Shown here piece by piece: positions 42,901 to 50,963 of a stretch of 64,000 nt of DNA (position 1 is its first letter; the number at the start of each line of letters is the position of its first letter). The notes beneath the pieces were generated by a model that saw only the letters and a program-made list of their open reading frames with translations, ran no database searches and was not told the origin of the DNA. Source of the DNA: Alphaproteobacteria bacterium (GTDB lineage Bacteria; Myxococcota_A; UBA796; CAJQPC01); contig JACKEV010000006.1 in NCBI GenBank assembly GCA_020632795.1, forward strand, positions 1,888,581 to 1,952,580, in the 5' to 3' direction. The position numbers were made by a program, and so were the translations under genes.

Positions 42901-43392
42901 CTACTTCTTGGCGGCGGCCTCGGCCTTCTCGGGCGCGGACTCGACGGCGGCGCCGGCCTCGGCGGCGGCCTGGTCGACCGCCTCGGCGGCCTGGTCCGCG
43001 GCCTGATCGGCGGCCTCAGCGGCGTCGGCCTTGGCCTGATCGACGGCGGCGTCCGCGTCGGCCTTGGCCTGATCCGCGGTGGCCTTGGCCTCGGCCTTGG
43101 TGTCCTCGACGGCCTGGTCGGCGTCGGCCTTGGCGGCCTCGGCGTCGGCCTTGGCCTGCTCGGCGGTCGCGTCCGCGTCAGCCTTGGCGGCCTCGGCGTC
43201 GGCCTTGGCCTGCTCGGCGGTCGCGTCCGCCTCGGCCTTGGCAGCCTCGGCCTCGGCCTGGGTCTCCTCGACGGCCTGCTGGGCCTCCTGGGCCTTCTTG
43301 ACGAGGCCCTGGCCGCGGCCGGCCTCGGCCGGGGTGGACGCCACGAGGGCGAGGATCAGCGCGGCCCCGAGGGCCAGGAGCTTGCTTCGCAT
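42901..43392 (-). CDS. Exported Ala/Glu/Lys-rich coiled-coil protein with internal repeats
   Basis: 163 residues. Signal peptide (MRSKLLALGAALILALVASTPAEA) then a long uninterrupted helix of the pattern AKADAEAAKADADATAEQ, repeated with little change from about residue 45 to 150; the DNA shows the same tandem repetition (about 43030-43260). The composition is like polyalanine-type amphipathic helices in envelope or stress proteins, but no family is assigned. It is directly convergent with the sugar-nucleotide gene. Length of the repeat tract may vary between strains. Confidence 0.7.
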   Translation of the reverse strand: MRSKLLALGAALILALVASTPAEAGRGQGLVKKAQEAQQAVEETQAEAEAAKAEADATAEQAKADAEAAKADADATAEQAKADAEAAKADADQAVEDTKAEAKATADQAKADADAAVDQAKADAAEAADQAADQAAEAVDQAAAEAGAAVESAPEKAEAAAKK

Positions 43393-43479
43393 CAGCTTGT
43401 TCTCCGCTTCAGCTTGTGGTTCCGACGTCAAGCCGCCGAATCTCCGAAGGTTAACACGGAGTTCACGAATCGGTCACCC

Positions 43480-44106
43480 TCACAGCAGCCCCGCCCGCGC
43501 CGCGTACACCAGCACCTCGCCGTTGTGCTCGACCCCCAGCTTGTCCCGGATGCGGGAGAGGTGGTTGCTCGCGGTCGACGCGCTGATCTCCAGCTCCGAG
43601 GCGATGGCGGACACGCTCATGCCCTGCACCAGCCGGTCGAAGACCTGCCGCTCCCGCAGGCTGAGCCGCTCGTGGGGGGCCTGCTCGCCCTCGTCCCGGC
43701 GCTGGAACAGCAGCTCCTGGAGCCGCTCGGTGAGGAACCGCCGCCCGGCCGCCACCGTGCGGATGCCCTCGATGACGGCGTCGACGCCGTGGTCCTTGTT
43801 GAGGTAGCCGGCCACCCCCGCCTCCAGGAGGTGCAGGCTCAGGCGGTCCTCGGGTTGGACCGAGAACACCAGGATGCGCAGCTTGGGGTGGCGCTCCCGG
43901 ATGAGGTAGACCAGCTCCAGCCCGCGCAGGTGGGGCAGGGACAGGTCGAGCACGATGACCTCGCAGGGGCAGACCTCCAGGAGGCGGACCACCTCGGCGC
44001 CGTCGGCGGCCTCGCCCACGACCTCCATGTCGTCCTGGAGGTTGATCAGCCGGCGCAGGCCGTGGCGCACGATGGGGTGATCGTCAGCGACGAGGACACG
44101 GATCAT
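43480..44106 (-). CDS. NarL/FixJ-type response regulator
   Basis: 208 residues. Receiver domain with VLVADDHPIVRHGL (acidic pair), VIVLDLSLPHLRG with the phospho-accepting Asp near residue 55, and a Lys in YLNKDH. C-terminal LuxR-type helix-turn-helix: LSLRERQVFDRLVQGMSVSAIASELEISASTASNHLSRI. It overlaps the upstream histidine kinase gene by 4 nt and is its likely partner. Target genes are unknown. Confidence 0.95.
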   Translation of the reverse strand: MIRVLVADDHPIVRHGLRRLINLQDDMEVVGEAADGAEVVRLLEVCPCEVIVLDLSLPHLRGLELVYLIRERHPKLRILVFSVQPEDRLSLHLLEAGVAGYLNKDHGVDAVIEGIRTVAAGRRFLTERLQELLFQRRDEGEQAPHERLSLRERQVFDRLVQGMSVSAIASELEISASTASNHLSRIRDKLGVEHNGEVLVYAARAGLL

Positions 44107-45476
44107 GACGAATCCTCCAGCGGGAGGTTGACGGTGAGGAGGGTGCCGGACTGGCCGGACCAGCGGGCGTCGCCGCCCAGGGCTTCGGCGCGCTCCCGGA
44201 TGCCCAGGGTGCCCTGCCCGCTCCCGATGCGCCCCGGCGCGATGCCGGCGCCGTCGTCCTCGATCTCCAGGCGAACGCCTGCTGAAGTGCCGATGAGACG
44301 GACGTCGACGCGGCTGGCCCGCGCGTGGCGCAGGGCGTTGTTCAGGGCCTCCTGGGCGATGCGGAAGAGGGCCGTGCTGACCGGCGCGGGCAGGGGCTCG
44401 GGCACGTCCCGGGCCTCGAAGGGGATGGCGAGGCCGCTGCGCGACTCCAGCTCGCGGACCAGGACCCGGAGCGCCTCGACCAGCCCCTGCTCGTCGAGCA
44501 GGCGGGGCTTCAGCGCGACGAGCACCCGGCGCAGGCTCTGCTGCACCCGGCCGATCTGCTCGTCCAGCTCGTTCAGCACCTCGTCGCCCTGCCCGCGCTC
44601 CTGAAGCTGCCGCCCCAGACCCACCAGCAGGCGCAGGGACGTCAGCTCCTGGCCCAGGTCGTCGTGCAGATCGCGGGCGATGTCGTGGCGCTCCTGGGCG
44701 CGCAGGTCCTGGGCGCGGTGGTGCAGCGCCCGCAGCGCCCGGGTCTGGTCATCCACCCGGCGCTCCAGCCGGTCCGCGAGCATGGCCAGGTCCTCCCGCT
44801 GGACCTCCACCCGCCGGCTCAGGTAGAAGCCGCGGCGCAGCACCGCGTAGAGCACGTGCCCGATGAACACGGCGAGCAGGGTGCAGAACACCAGGAAGCT
44901 GATGCCCGCGGTGACGCCGGGCGTCGCGAACGAGCTGGACGGGTTCGCCCCCCAGGCCGCGACGATCACCGCGGAGCCCAGGAACGCCGCGTAGAAGCGC
45001 ATCCCCAGGGGCACGAGCAGGAGGACCGAGAACTGGGGGGTCATGAAGCTGAAGTAGAACCACAGGGCGTCCCCCCGCGGCCCCTCGGCGAGCACCCAGC
45101 CGGTCAGCGCGAGGTTGGCGATGTAGGCGATGATCGCGCCCAGCTCGGCGTGCCGGTGCGCGATCTTCAGCTTGGGCAGGGCCGTGGCGATGGTGATGTC
45201 CATCGCCGCGAGGGTCAGGCGGTAGACGCCATAGACCCAGCGGGTCCGGGGATACAGGTGGAAGACCACCGCGTCGAGGGGCCACCACAGGATGGCGGCG
45301 GCGGCCAGGCCGTACCCCAGCCAGGGCCAGTACACGGCGGTGAGCTGGCGGGTGTAGGCCGTGAACGCCGCCCGCTCGGCCTCGTCCCGCCCGGGGTCCG
45401 CGAGCCACTGGGCGAGGTCGCCCAGCCGACGGCGCAGGCGTTCGCTGACCAGGGGCTCGGACATGGCCTCGGACAT
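44103..45476 (-). CDS. Sensor histidine kinase, NarX/DesK type
   Basis: 457 residues. N-terminal cytosolic segment of about 65 residues, then about six hydrophobic helices (residues 70-250), a coiled coil, and a HisKA_3 domain with phospho-acceptor His in RDLHDDLGQEL. The HATPase part has LFRIAQEALNNALRHA (N box) and IEDDGAGIAPG (G1 box). Membrane-embedded sensing without a large periplasmic domain suggests a lipid, quinone or membrane-state signal (inference). ATG 45476 with GGGAG upstream; coupled to the response regulator. Confidence 0.93.
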   Translation of the reverse strand: MSEAMSEPLVSERLRRRLGDLAQWLADPGRDEAERAAFTAYTRQLTAVYWPWLGYGLAAAAILWWPLDAVVFHLYPRTRWVYGVYRLTLAAMDITIATALPKLKIAHRHAELGAIIAYIANLALTGWVLAEGPRGDALWFYFSFMTPQFSVLLLVPLGMRFYAAFLGSAVIVAAWGANPSSSFATPGVTAGISFLVFCTLLAVFIGHVLYAVLRRGFYLSRRVEVQREDLAMLADRLERRVDDQTRALRALHHRAQDLRAQERHDIARDLHDDLGQELTSLRLLVGLGRQLQERGQGDEVLNELDEQIGRVQQSLRRVLVALKPRLLDEQGLVEALRVLVRELESRSGLAIPFEARDVPEPLPAPVSTALFRIAQEALNNALRHARASRVDVRLIGTSAGVRLEIEDDGAGIAPGRIGSGQGTLGIRERAEALGGDARWSGQSGTLLTVNLPLEDSS

Positions 45477-45580
45477 CAGGCTCCCGGGTGGACGGCTCGC
45501 CGTACGCAACGCTGTTGTACCTCGTTCCACGCGCTGGCCCTCACCTCAAGCTCGCCGCTCCACGCCCTGGCCCCCGGTCG

Positions 45581-46372
45581 CTACTCGCAGTGGACCTGGA
45601 CCTCGTTCCACACGCCCGCGTGGACCGTGGGCTGCCAGCCGGTCAGGGCCTCGCCGCCCGTGCCCCAGGTGCAGCCCGCGATGCCCTCCGGGAGACCGGT
45701 GAGGTTCACGGTGAAGGGCCCGGGGTCGACGTTCACGAAGTAGAGGGAGGCGCGGATGTTCTCGTCGGTGGAGGTGGTGTTGCCGGGCGCGACGCCGGCC
45801 CCGCCCGGGGCCGCGGCCAGGACCACCTGATAGGTGCTGCTGATGTTCCCCGTCACGCCCCGCAGGCTCTCATACCGCTGCTCCCGCGTGTCCAGGAGCC
45901 GGACATGCACGTAGCCCTTGGTCCGGTCCGGGGTGATGCCGAGGGCCGCCCCGAGGGCTGCCTCGGTCTGCTCGGAGAGCATGTACGCCCCGGTCGACTC
46001 GCCCTGGCCCATGACGTAGCCCTGGAAACGGGTCTCAAGGTGCCCGTCCAGGGAGAACACCACCTCGAAGGGCGCGTCGTCCTCCAGCTCGATGGACGCC
46101 ACCCCGTCGCTGTCGGCGGTCACGGACTGGTCGCCGTAGACCGCCGTGGCGCCAGAGAGCGGCGCGGAGGAGAGGACCTCCAGCAGCTCGAGGTCGAGGG
46201 TGTGGGTGGTCTCCCCGGTGTCGTCCGTCGACGTGTCGTCCGTCGACGTGTCATCCGTCGACGTGTCGTCCGTCGTGACGCTGGTGTCGTCCGTGAGCGC
46301 GGTGTCATCGGACTTGTCGGTGCAGGCACCGAGGGTGAGCGCGCAGATCATCATGAAGCGGGACGAGGTCAT
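45581..46372 (-). CDS. Lipoprotein with Asp/Thr repeat spacer
   Basis: 263 residues. Lipobox LGAC (Cys17) followed by a tandem spacer of about five TDDTS units (DNA repeat about 46205-46300). The remainder is beta-rich, with LSSAPLSGATAVYGD and FEVVFSLDGHLETRFQGY resembling a carboxypeptidase-regulatory or transthyretin-like fold, and one or two late Cys. No family call is secure. Probably surface-exposed. Confidence 0.65.
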   Translation of the reverse strand: MTSSRFMMICALTLGACTDKSDDTALTDDTSVTTDDTSTDDTSTDDTSTDDTGETTHTLDLELLEVLSSAPLSGATAVYGDQSVTADSDGVASIELEDDAPFEVVFSLDGHLETRFQGYVMGQGESTGAYMLSEQTEAALGAALGITPDRTKGYVHVRLLDTREQRYESLRGVTGNISSTYQVVLAAAPGGAGVAPGNTTSTDENIRASLYFVNVDPGPFTVNLTGLPEGIAGCTWGTGGEALTGWQPTVHAGVWNEVQVHCE

Positions 46373-46494
46373 CAGGTTCCTCCGGTTGGTTGGCCTGACC
46401 CAACATCACCCGCCGGGCTGGGCGCGTATGTAGAGGATGAGCCGAGCCCTCTGTAGAGATTCCTTGACGCCGCGGCGCGGGTTACGTGGCGCCC

Positions 46495-47127
46495 ATGATG
46501 AACCTGTTCTACGACGGCGGCCCCTTCATGCTCGTGCTGTTGATCGGCGCGATGTTCGCCGGCGGCCTGGGCCTGGTGCGGGCGCTGGTGGCGCCCCGCC
46601 TGAGCATGCCAGCCCTGACCCCCGCGGTGGGCCTGGGGTGCCTCGCGCTCGGGCTCTTCGCCACCCACCAGGGGGTGCTGATGGTCTTCCAGGCCATCGC
46701 GAGCGTCTCGGCTGACCTCAAGTCCGAGCTGCTGGCTGAGAGCCTGAACGCGGCGGTGCTCCCCGGCAAGCTCTCGGCCCTGCTCGCAGCGGGCCTGCTG
46801 CTGCTCCACGGCCTCGCCGGCCTGCGGGAGCGGCGCGAGGCGCCCCGGGCCCTGGCGCTCACCGCCGCCGCCCTCGTCGGCGTCGCCGGCCTGGCCATGG
46901 TGGCCGCCGTGCTGGCCTCCTGGGTGACCTTCGACACGGTCGCCGCCACGTTCGACACCACCGCGCCGGCCTCCCAGGAGCAGCTCACCGCCACCGCAGC
47001 GCGGCTGGCCCGGGCCAACCTCGCGGCGATGGTCGGCGCTGGCGTCGCGTCGGGGTTCTCCGCGCTGGGCGGCGCGGTGGGGATGATGGCGGGCTTCGTC
47101 GGCCTGATCCGCGCCGACGCGGAGTGA
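46495..47127 (+). CDS. MotA/TolQ/ExbB-like membrane protein
   Basis: 210 residues with about four hydrophobic segments. The N-terminus MMNLFYDGGPFMLVLLIGAM and the arrangement of later helices (GKLSALLAAGLLLLHGLAG, AALVGVAGLAMVAAVLASW, FSALGGAVGMMAGFVGLI) resemble proton-channel stator subunits, but no partner (MotB/TolR/ExbD) is adjacent. Assignment rests on topology and the N-terminal motif. Start ATG 46495; ATG 46498 is equally possible. Confidence 0.55.
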   Translation: MMNLFYDGGPFMLVLLIGAMFAGGLGLVRALVAPRLSMPALTPAVGLGCLALGLFATHQGVLMVFQAIASVSADLKSELLAESLNAAVLPGKLSALLAAGLLLLHGLAGLRERREAPRALALTAAALVGVAGLAMVAAVLASWVTFDTVAATFDTTAPASQEQLTATAARLARANLAAMVGAGVASGFSALGGAVGMMAGFVGLIRADAE

Positions 47128-47145
47128 GTCCTCCTCGCGTCACGT

Positions 47146-47174
47146 TTGACAACGGGCACATCCTCCTATAGGAT
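47146..47174 (+). promoter_or_regulatory. Promoter of first tandem paralogue
   Basis: TTGACA (47146-47151), 17-nt spacer, TAGGAT (47169-47174), then ACAATCAGAGG and the shared 5' leader motif ATGCTCGG. The same arrangement occurs before the second paralogue. Confidence 0.75.
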
Positions 47175-47274
47175 ACAATCAGAGGATGCTCGGAAGTCGC
47201 TGAAATTGCGACCCGCCCTCCCATCCGACGCGACAAGTGTGCGTCAATGACAGACCACATGCAACAGAGGAAGA

Positions 47275-48279
47275 ATGCACGAAGACACCGTTGATCTGAG
47301 TCCGTCCGTGCCGGCTCCGCCGGTCTTCGAACACGCGATTCGCCCCGGCTGGGGGCTCGCGGTCCGCATCGATGAGGCGCGCACGACGCGCACCTACCGC
47401 TTCACCGACGGCGAGGACCGCACCTTCAAGCAGGGCTGGTACCACCTGCTCCAGAAGGTGGACAAGCCGCCCGCCGAGCGCAAGGCCATCGCCCGCGACC
47501 TCGGCGTCACGCAGACCCCGAACAAGTCCAGCCTCGGCGAGCGCCGCAAGCCGCGCCGCGCCCGCAAGACGAAGCGGGTCAAGGTCAAGGACCAGGTCCG
47601 CGTCTTCCGCCACCTCCACCCCGAGGGCTTCCAGGGCCCGACCTTCAGCCAGGAGGTCCGCGGCGACGCCGACAGCCGCCCCCTCAAGCGCCTGCGGGCG
47701 CACGCCATCGCCACCGCGCAGACGCGGCTGGCGAAGGACAAGCTCGACCGCCTCATCGCCCAGGGGCGCTTCGAGGAGGTCCACGCCGAGGCCTGCGCGG
47801 TCGTCGGGCTGACCAACCTGTGCAGCCCCTCCAAGGATCTCAAGCCCCTGAAGGCCCTGGAGCCGACGCTCCACGAGCCCCTCGCCGTGGCCCTGCGCGC
47901 CATGCTCTGGGGTGAGGGCGACTACGGCGAGCGCTTCACGGCCTTCGTCGAGGTCCTGCGCCGCTCCGAGCACACCCGCGACACCTGGCCGCTGACCACA
48001 GTGTTCTCGGCCCTGGTCCACCCCCGGGAGCACGTCTGCGTCCAACCCCGGTCCTTCCGCAAGCAGAAGAAGACCCTCGCCCCCCGGCTCACCTACAGCT
48101 CGAACCCTACCCCCGAGGTCTACGAGGGCCTCCGCGGCGCGGCGGTCAAGCTGCAGAAGAAGCTGGTCGAGCGTCATGCGCTGCAGCCTCGAGACCTCAT
48201 GGATGTCTGTGCGTTCATCCGCGCGACGCTGTGCCCGAAGGGCCTGAGGATCCTCAAGGAGCTGGACGCCGAATCGTGA
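47275..48279 (+). CDS. Protein of unknown function, tandem paralogue 1
   Basis: 334 residues, cytosolic by composition. The N-terminal segment VFEHAIRPGWGLAVRIDEA ... YRFTDGEDRTFKQGWYHLL looks like a small Tudor/CarD- or DUF3553-type beta barrel. A basic linker (RRKPRRARKTKRVKVK) follows, and the rest is helical with conserved RPLKRLRAHAIATAQT, TRDTWPLTTVFSALVHPREHVCVQPRSFRKQ and LTYSSNPTPEVYEG. The combination suggests nucleic-acid or RNA-polymerase binding, which is inference. ATG 47275 with GAGGAAG upstream. Very similar to the next gene. Confidence 0.7.
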   Translation: MHEDTVDLSPSVPAPPVFEHAIRPGWGLAVRIDEARTTRTYRFTDGEDRTFKQGWYHLLQKVDKPPAERKAIARDLGVTQTPNKSSLGERRKPRRARKTKRVKVKDQVRVFRHLHPEGFQGPTFSQEVRGDADSRPLKRLRAHAIATAQTRLAKDKLDRLIAQGRFEEVHAEACAVVGLTNLCSPSKDLKPLKALEPTLHEPLAVALRAMLWGEGDYGERFTAFVEVLRRSEHTRDTWPLTTVFSALVHPREHVCVQPRSFRKQKKTLAPRLTYSSNPTPEVYEGLRGAAVKLQKKLVERHALQPRDLMDVCAFIRATLCPKGLRILKELDAES

Positions 48280-48287
48280 CGCGTGCG

Positions 48288-48318
48288 GGCGTCGGGCGTG
48301 ACGTGGACGCCCGACGCC
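48288..48318 (+). terminator. Strong hairpin after paralogue 1
   Basis: GGCGTCGGGCGT (48288-48299) pairs perfectly with ACGCCCGACGCC (48307-48318) around a seven-base loop. There is no U run directly after it, so it may be a processing or attenuating hairpin rather than a classic intrinsic terminator. It separates paralogue 1 from the promoter of paralogue 2. Confidence 0.5.
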
Positions 48319-48326
48319 GATGGCGT

Positions 48327-48355
48327 TTGACATCACGCCGAGATCCGACTAAGAT
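48327..48355 (+). promoter_or_regulatory. Promoter of second tandem paralogue
   Basis: TTGACA (48327-48332), 17-nt spacer, TAAGAT (48350-48355), then ACAGAC and ATGCTCGG, matching the first paralogue's promoter and leader. This indicates the promoter was duplicated with the gene. Confidence 0.75.
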
Positions 48356-48472
48356 ACAGACATGCTCGGGCTGGATTCGGCCTTGAACGCTATATTTTTG
48401 CGTCGAACACCGGGCTGACGCGCTGGCAGGAGCTGCCGGCGTTCTTCTGTTCCTTGTGATCACTGAGGAAAA

Positions 48473-49459
48473 ATGGATCTCCAAGCGACGCCCACTCCCT
48501 CCGCCGCCGCCCCCCCGCTCTTCATGCACGCCCTCCGCCCGCAGTGGGGCCTCGCGGTCCTCACGGACGAGTCCGCCGACCGGCGCAGCTTCCGGTTCCA
48601 GGACGGCGAGGAGCGCACCTTCAAGCAAGGCTTCTACCACCTCCTGGAGACGGTCGAGCGCCCCCCGGACGAGGCCGAGGAGATCGCGCGCTCCCTGGGC
48701 CTGACCCTGACCGAGACCGGCGCCTCGGTGGTCTCGGCCCGGCCCCGCCGCAAGCCCGAGGCCATCGTCCGCGTCGCCGATCAGGTGCGGATCTTCCTGC
48801 ACCTCTTCCCGGGAGGCTTCGAGGGAGAGCGCTTCCGGACCGAGGTCCGCGGGGCCCCCGACGCCCGGCCCCTCAAGCGCCTTCGGGCCCACGCGCTGGC
48901 CACCGCCAGCACCCTGCTCAGCGCAGAGCGGCTCGACCCGCTCCTCTCCGAGGGGGACTTCGCGGAGGTCCACCGGACCGCGCTCGCGGTCGCCGGCGCG
49001 ACGAACCTGTGCAGCCCCTCCGATGATCTCAAGCCTTTCGGCTTGCTGGAGGCCAGCTTGCACGAGCGCTTCGCCCGGGCCCTGCGCGGCTGGCTGTGGG
49101 ACGACGGCGCCGAGGTCGACCGCTTCGCCGCGCTGGTGGAGGTGCTGCGCGAGTCGGAGCACGCCCGGGACACCTGGCCGCTGGTCACCGTGTTCGCCGC
49201 GCTCGTCCACCCCGAACACCACGTCTGCGTCCACCCGCGCACGTTCCGCAAGCAGCTCCACGCCATGCGCCCCAAGCTGACCTACAGCTCCAACCCGACC
49301 CCTTCGATCTACGCCGGCTTCCGGGAGATGGCCGTCGAGCTGCGGGGCACCCTCATCGACGAGCACGAGCTGGCGCCAGCCGACCTGATCGACGTCTACG
49401 CGTTCGTGCGGAGCACCCTGCGCCCCAAGGGGCTCCGGATCCTGAGCGAGCTCACCTGA
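48473..49459 (+). CDS. Protein of unknown function, tandem paralogue 2
   Basis: 328 residues, homologous along its whole length to the preceding protein. Same N-terminal barrel-like region (LFMHALRPQWGLAVLTDES, FQDGEERTFKQGFYHLLETVERPP), same RPLKRLRAHALATA and SEHARDTWPLVTVFAALVHPEHHVCVHPRTFRKQ, and YSSNPTPSIYAGF. The basic linker of paralogue 1 is shorter and less charged here. ATG 48473 with GAGGA 5 nt upstream. It overlaps the convergent modA by 8 nt. Function unknown. Confidence 0.7.
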   Translation: MDLQATPTPSAAAPPLFMHALRPQWGLAVLTDESADRRSFRFQDGEERTFKQGFYHLLETVERPPDEAEEIARSLGLTLTETGASVVSARPRRKPEAIVRVADQVRIFLHLFPGGFEGERFRTEVRGAPDARPLKRLRAHALATASTLLSAERLDPLLSEGDFAEVHRTALAVAGATNLCSPSDDLKPFGLLEASLHERFARALRGWLWDDGAEVDRFAALVEVLRESEHARDTWPLVTVFAALVHPEHHVCVHPRTFRKQLHAMRPKLTYSSNPTPSIYAGFREMAVELRGTLIDEHELAPADLIDVYAFVRSTLRPKGLRILSELT

Positions 49460-50189
49460 GCGCGGCCAGCGCGGTGAACCCGGCGTCGGTGAACACCGCC
49501 GCCGCCTGGGGGCTCTGACAGAACGCCAGCAGCGCTGCCCCCCGCTCGGGGTGGGGGGCCTCGCGCAGCAGCGCCGCCGGGTAGCGGATCGGCGGGTGGC
49601 TGTCCTCGGGCATCGCGAACGCCACCTTCACCGCGGGCTCCACGGCGGCGTCGGTGGCGTAGACCAGCCCGGCGTCCACCTCGCCGCGGGCCACCCAGGC
49701 CAGCGCCGTGCGGACGTTGTCTCCGGACACCAGCCGAGGCGCCAGGGCCGGCAGCAGGCCCAGGGCCTCCAGCGACGCCCGCGCGTACCGCCCGGCCGGC
49801 ACCTCGGCGTCCGCCACCGCCACCCGCCCTGCCGCGCCCAGCGCCTGGGGGGACAACGGCGCCGTCGCCCCGTCGGGCACGACCACCACCAGCCGGTTGC
49901 CCAGAAGCGCCACCGGCTCCCCCTGCACCCGCCCCCCCTCGACCAGCCGCGCCATCCAGCGCTCGTCCGCGGAGAGGTACAGATCCGCCGCCGCGCCCTG
50001 CTCGATCTGCATCGCCAGCCGGGAGCTGGCGTCGAAGTTGAAGACCACGGGCGCCCCGCCCTGGGCCCGCCAGGCGTCCGCGACCGCCGGCAGGGCGTCG
50101 GTGAGGCTGGCGGCGGCGAACACCACCACCGGGTCCTCGCCGCGGGTGCAGGCCGGGAGCAGCGCGAAGAGCAGGGCGAGCCGGGGCAT
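49452..50189 (-). CDS. modA: Molybdate-type ABC transporter substrate-binding protein
   Basis: 245 residues. Signal peptide with Cys (LLPACTRG), then the ModA pattern: VVVFAAASLTDALPAVADAW, VVFNFDASSRLAMQIEQGAAADLYLSADERWM, VALLGNRLVVVVPDG, ARASLEALGLL and the C-terminal FTDAGF. It captures molybdate or tungstate for import. No modB or modC is adjacent. ATG 50189 starts the protein; the frame remains open far upstream only as an antisense shadow. Confidence 0.92.
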   Translation of the reverse strand: MPRLALLFALLPACTRGEDPVVVFAAASLTDALPAVADAWRAQGGAPVVFNFDASSRLAMQIEQGAAADLYLSADERWMARLVEGGRVQGEPVALLGNRLVVVVPDGATAPLSPQALGAAGRVAVADAEVPAGRYARASLEALGLLPALAPRLVSGDNVRTALAWVARGEVDAGLVYATDAAVEPAVKVAFAMPEDSHPPIRYPAALLREAPHPERGAALLAFCQSPQAAAVFTDAGFTALAALR

Positions 50190-50264
50190 GGGCCTCGCGT
50201 AGCCCACCTCCCCTCGCGGCGCCACGGGCGGGCCGCTACACTGGACGTGTCCCCCGGAGCACCG

Positions 50265-50912
50265 ATGAACGCGACGCTTCAGCCGGCGCTCGTGCGCCGC
50301 GCCCACGCTCTGGCCTGGTTCACCATCCTCTACAACGCGGTCGAGGGCGGCGTCTCGGTCGCGTTCGGGGTGTCCGAGGCGTCCATCGCCCTGTTGGGCT
50401 TCGGCGTGGACTCCTGGATCGAGGTCGCCTCGGCGGCGGTGGTGCTGTGGCGGCTGCGCGGCGAGCTGGGCGGCGGCCGCGTCGACCGGGACCGCGAGCG
50501 TCGGGCCACCAAGGTCATCGCCGCGCTGTTCGTGCTGCTGGGCGTGGGCGTGATGGTGGGCGCGGTGGTGCAGATGTCCGGCCAGTCCCACCCCGCCACC
50601 TCCGTGCCCGGCCTGGTCATCTCGGCCCTGAGCCTGAGCTTCATGCTCTGGCTCTGGCGGGCCAAGCTGGCGGTGGCCGCGGGGCTGGACAGCCGCACGC
50701 TGGAGATGGACGCGGGCTGCTCCCGGGCGTGCCTGCAGCTCTCCGGGGTGCTGTTCGCGGGCAGCCTGCTCTACCTCGTGAACCCGGCGTGGTGGTGGGC
50801 GGACGCCTCGGCGGCGGTGATCCTCGCGCTGCTGTTCATCCGGGAGGGCGCGGAGGGCTATCAGGCCGCCAACAAGCCCGAGTTCACCGGCGGCTGCGGC
50901 TGCGGCCACTGA
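50265..50912 (+). CDS. Cation diffusion facilitator-like transporter
   Basis: 215 residues with about six hydrophobic helices. ALLGFGVDSWIEVASAAVVLWRLR resembles the CDF helix-2 metal site, and WADASAAVILALLFIREG the helix-5 site. The tail GGCGCGH is a likely metal-binding cluster, and DAGCSRACL adds two Cys. Probably exports a divalent or heavy metal; the C-terminal CDF dimerisation domain is missing. ATG 50265. Its neighbour modA also handles a metal oxyanion, but a functional link is not shown. Confidence 0.75.
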   Translation: MNATLQPALVRRAHALAWFTILYNAVEGGVSVAFGVSEASIALLGFGVDSWIEVASAAVVLWRLRGELGGGRVDRDRERRATKVIAALFVLLGVGVMVGAVVQMSGQSHPATSVPGLVISALSLSFMLWLWRAKLAVAAGLDSRTLEMDAGCSRACLQLSGVLFAGSLLYLVNPAWWWADASAAVILALLFIREGAEGYQAANKPEFTGGCGCGH

Positions 50913-50963
50913 ACCCCGGCGGGATGTTGTAGGCTTCGCCCCCTGAAAAGCGGAGCCACGCCG

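Noticed and set aside
46428..46460. Repeated TGTAGAG motifs before the MotA/TolQ-like gene as an operator
   Set aside because: Two seven-base matches are too little evidence; no clear promoter pairs with them.
49551..50264. Extended N-terminus for the CDF-like transporter
   Set aside because: The upstream open frame is antisense to modA and low in complexity; ATG 50265 begins the membrane protein.
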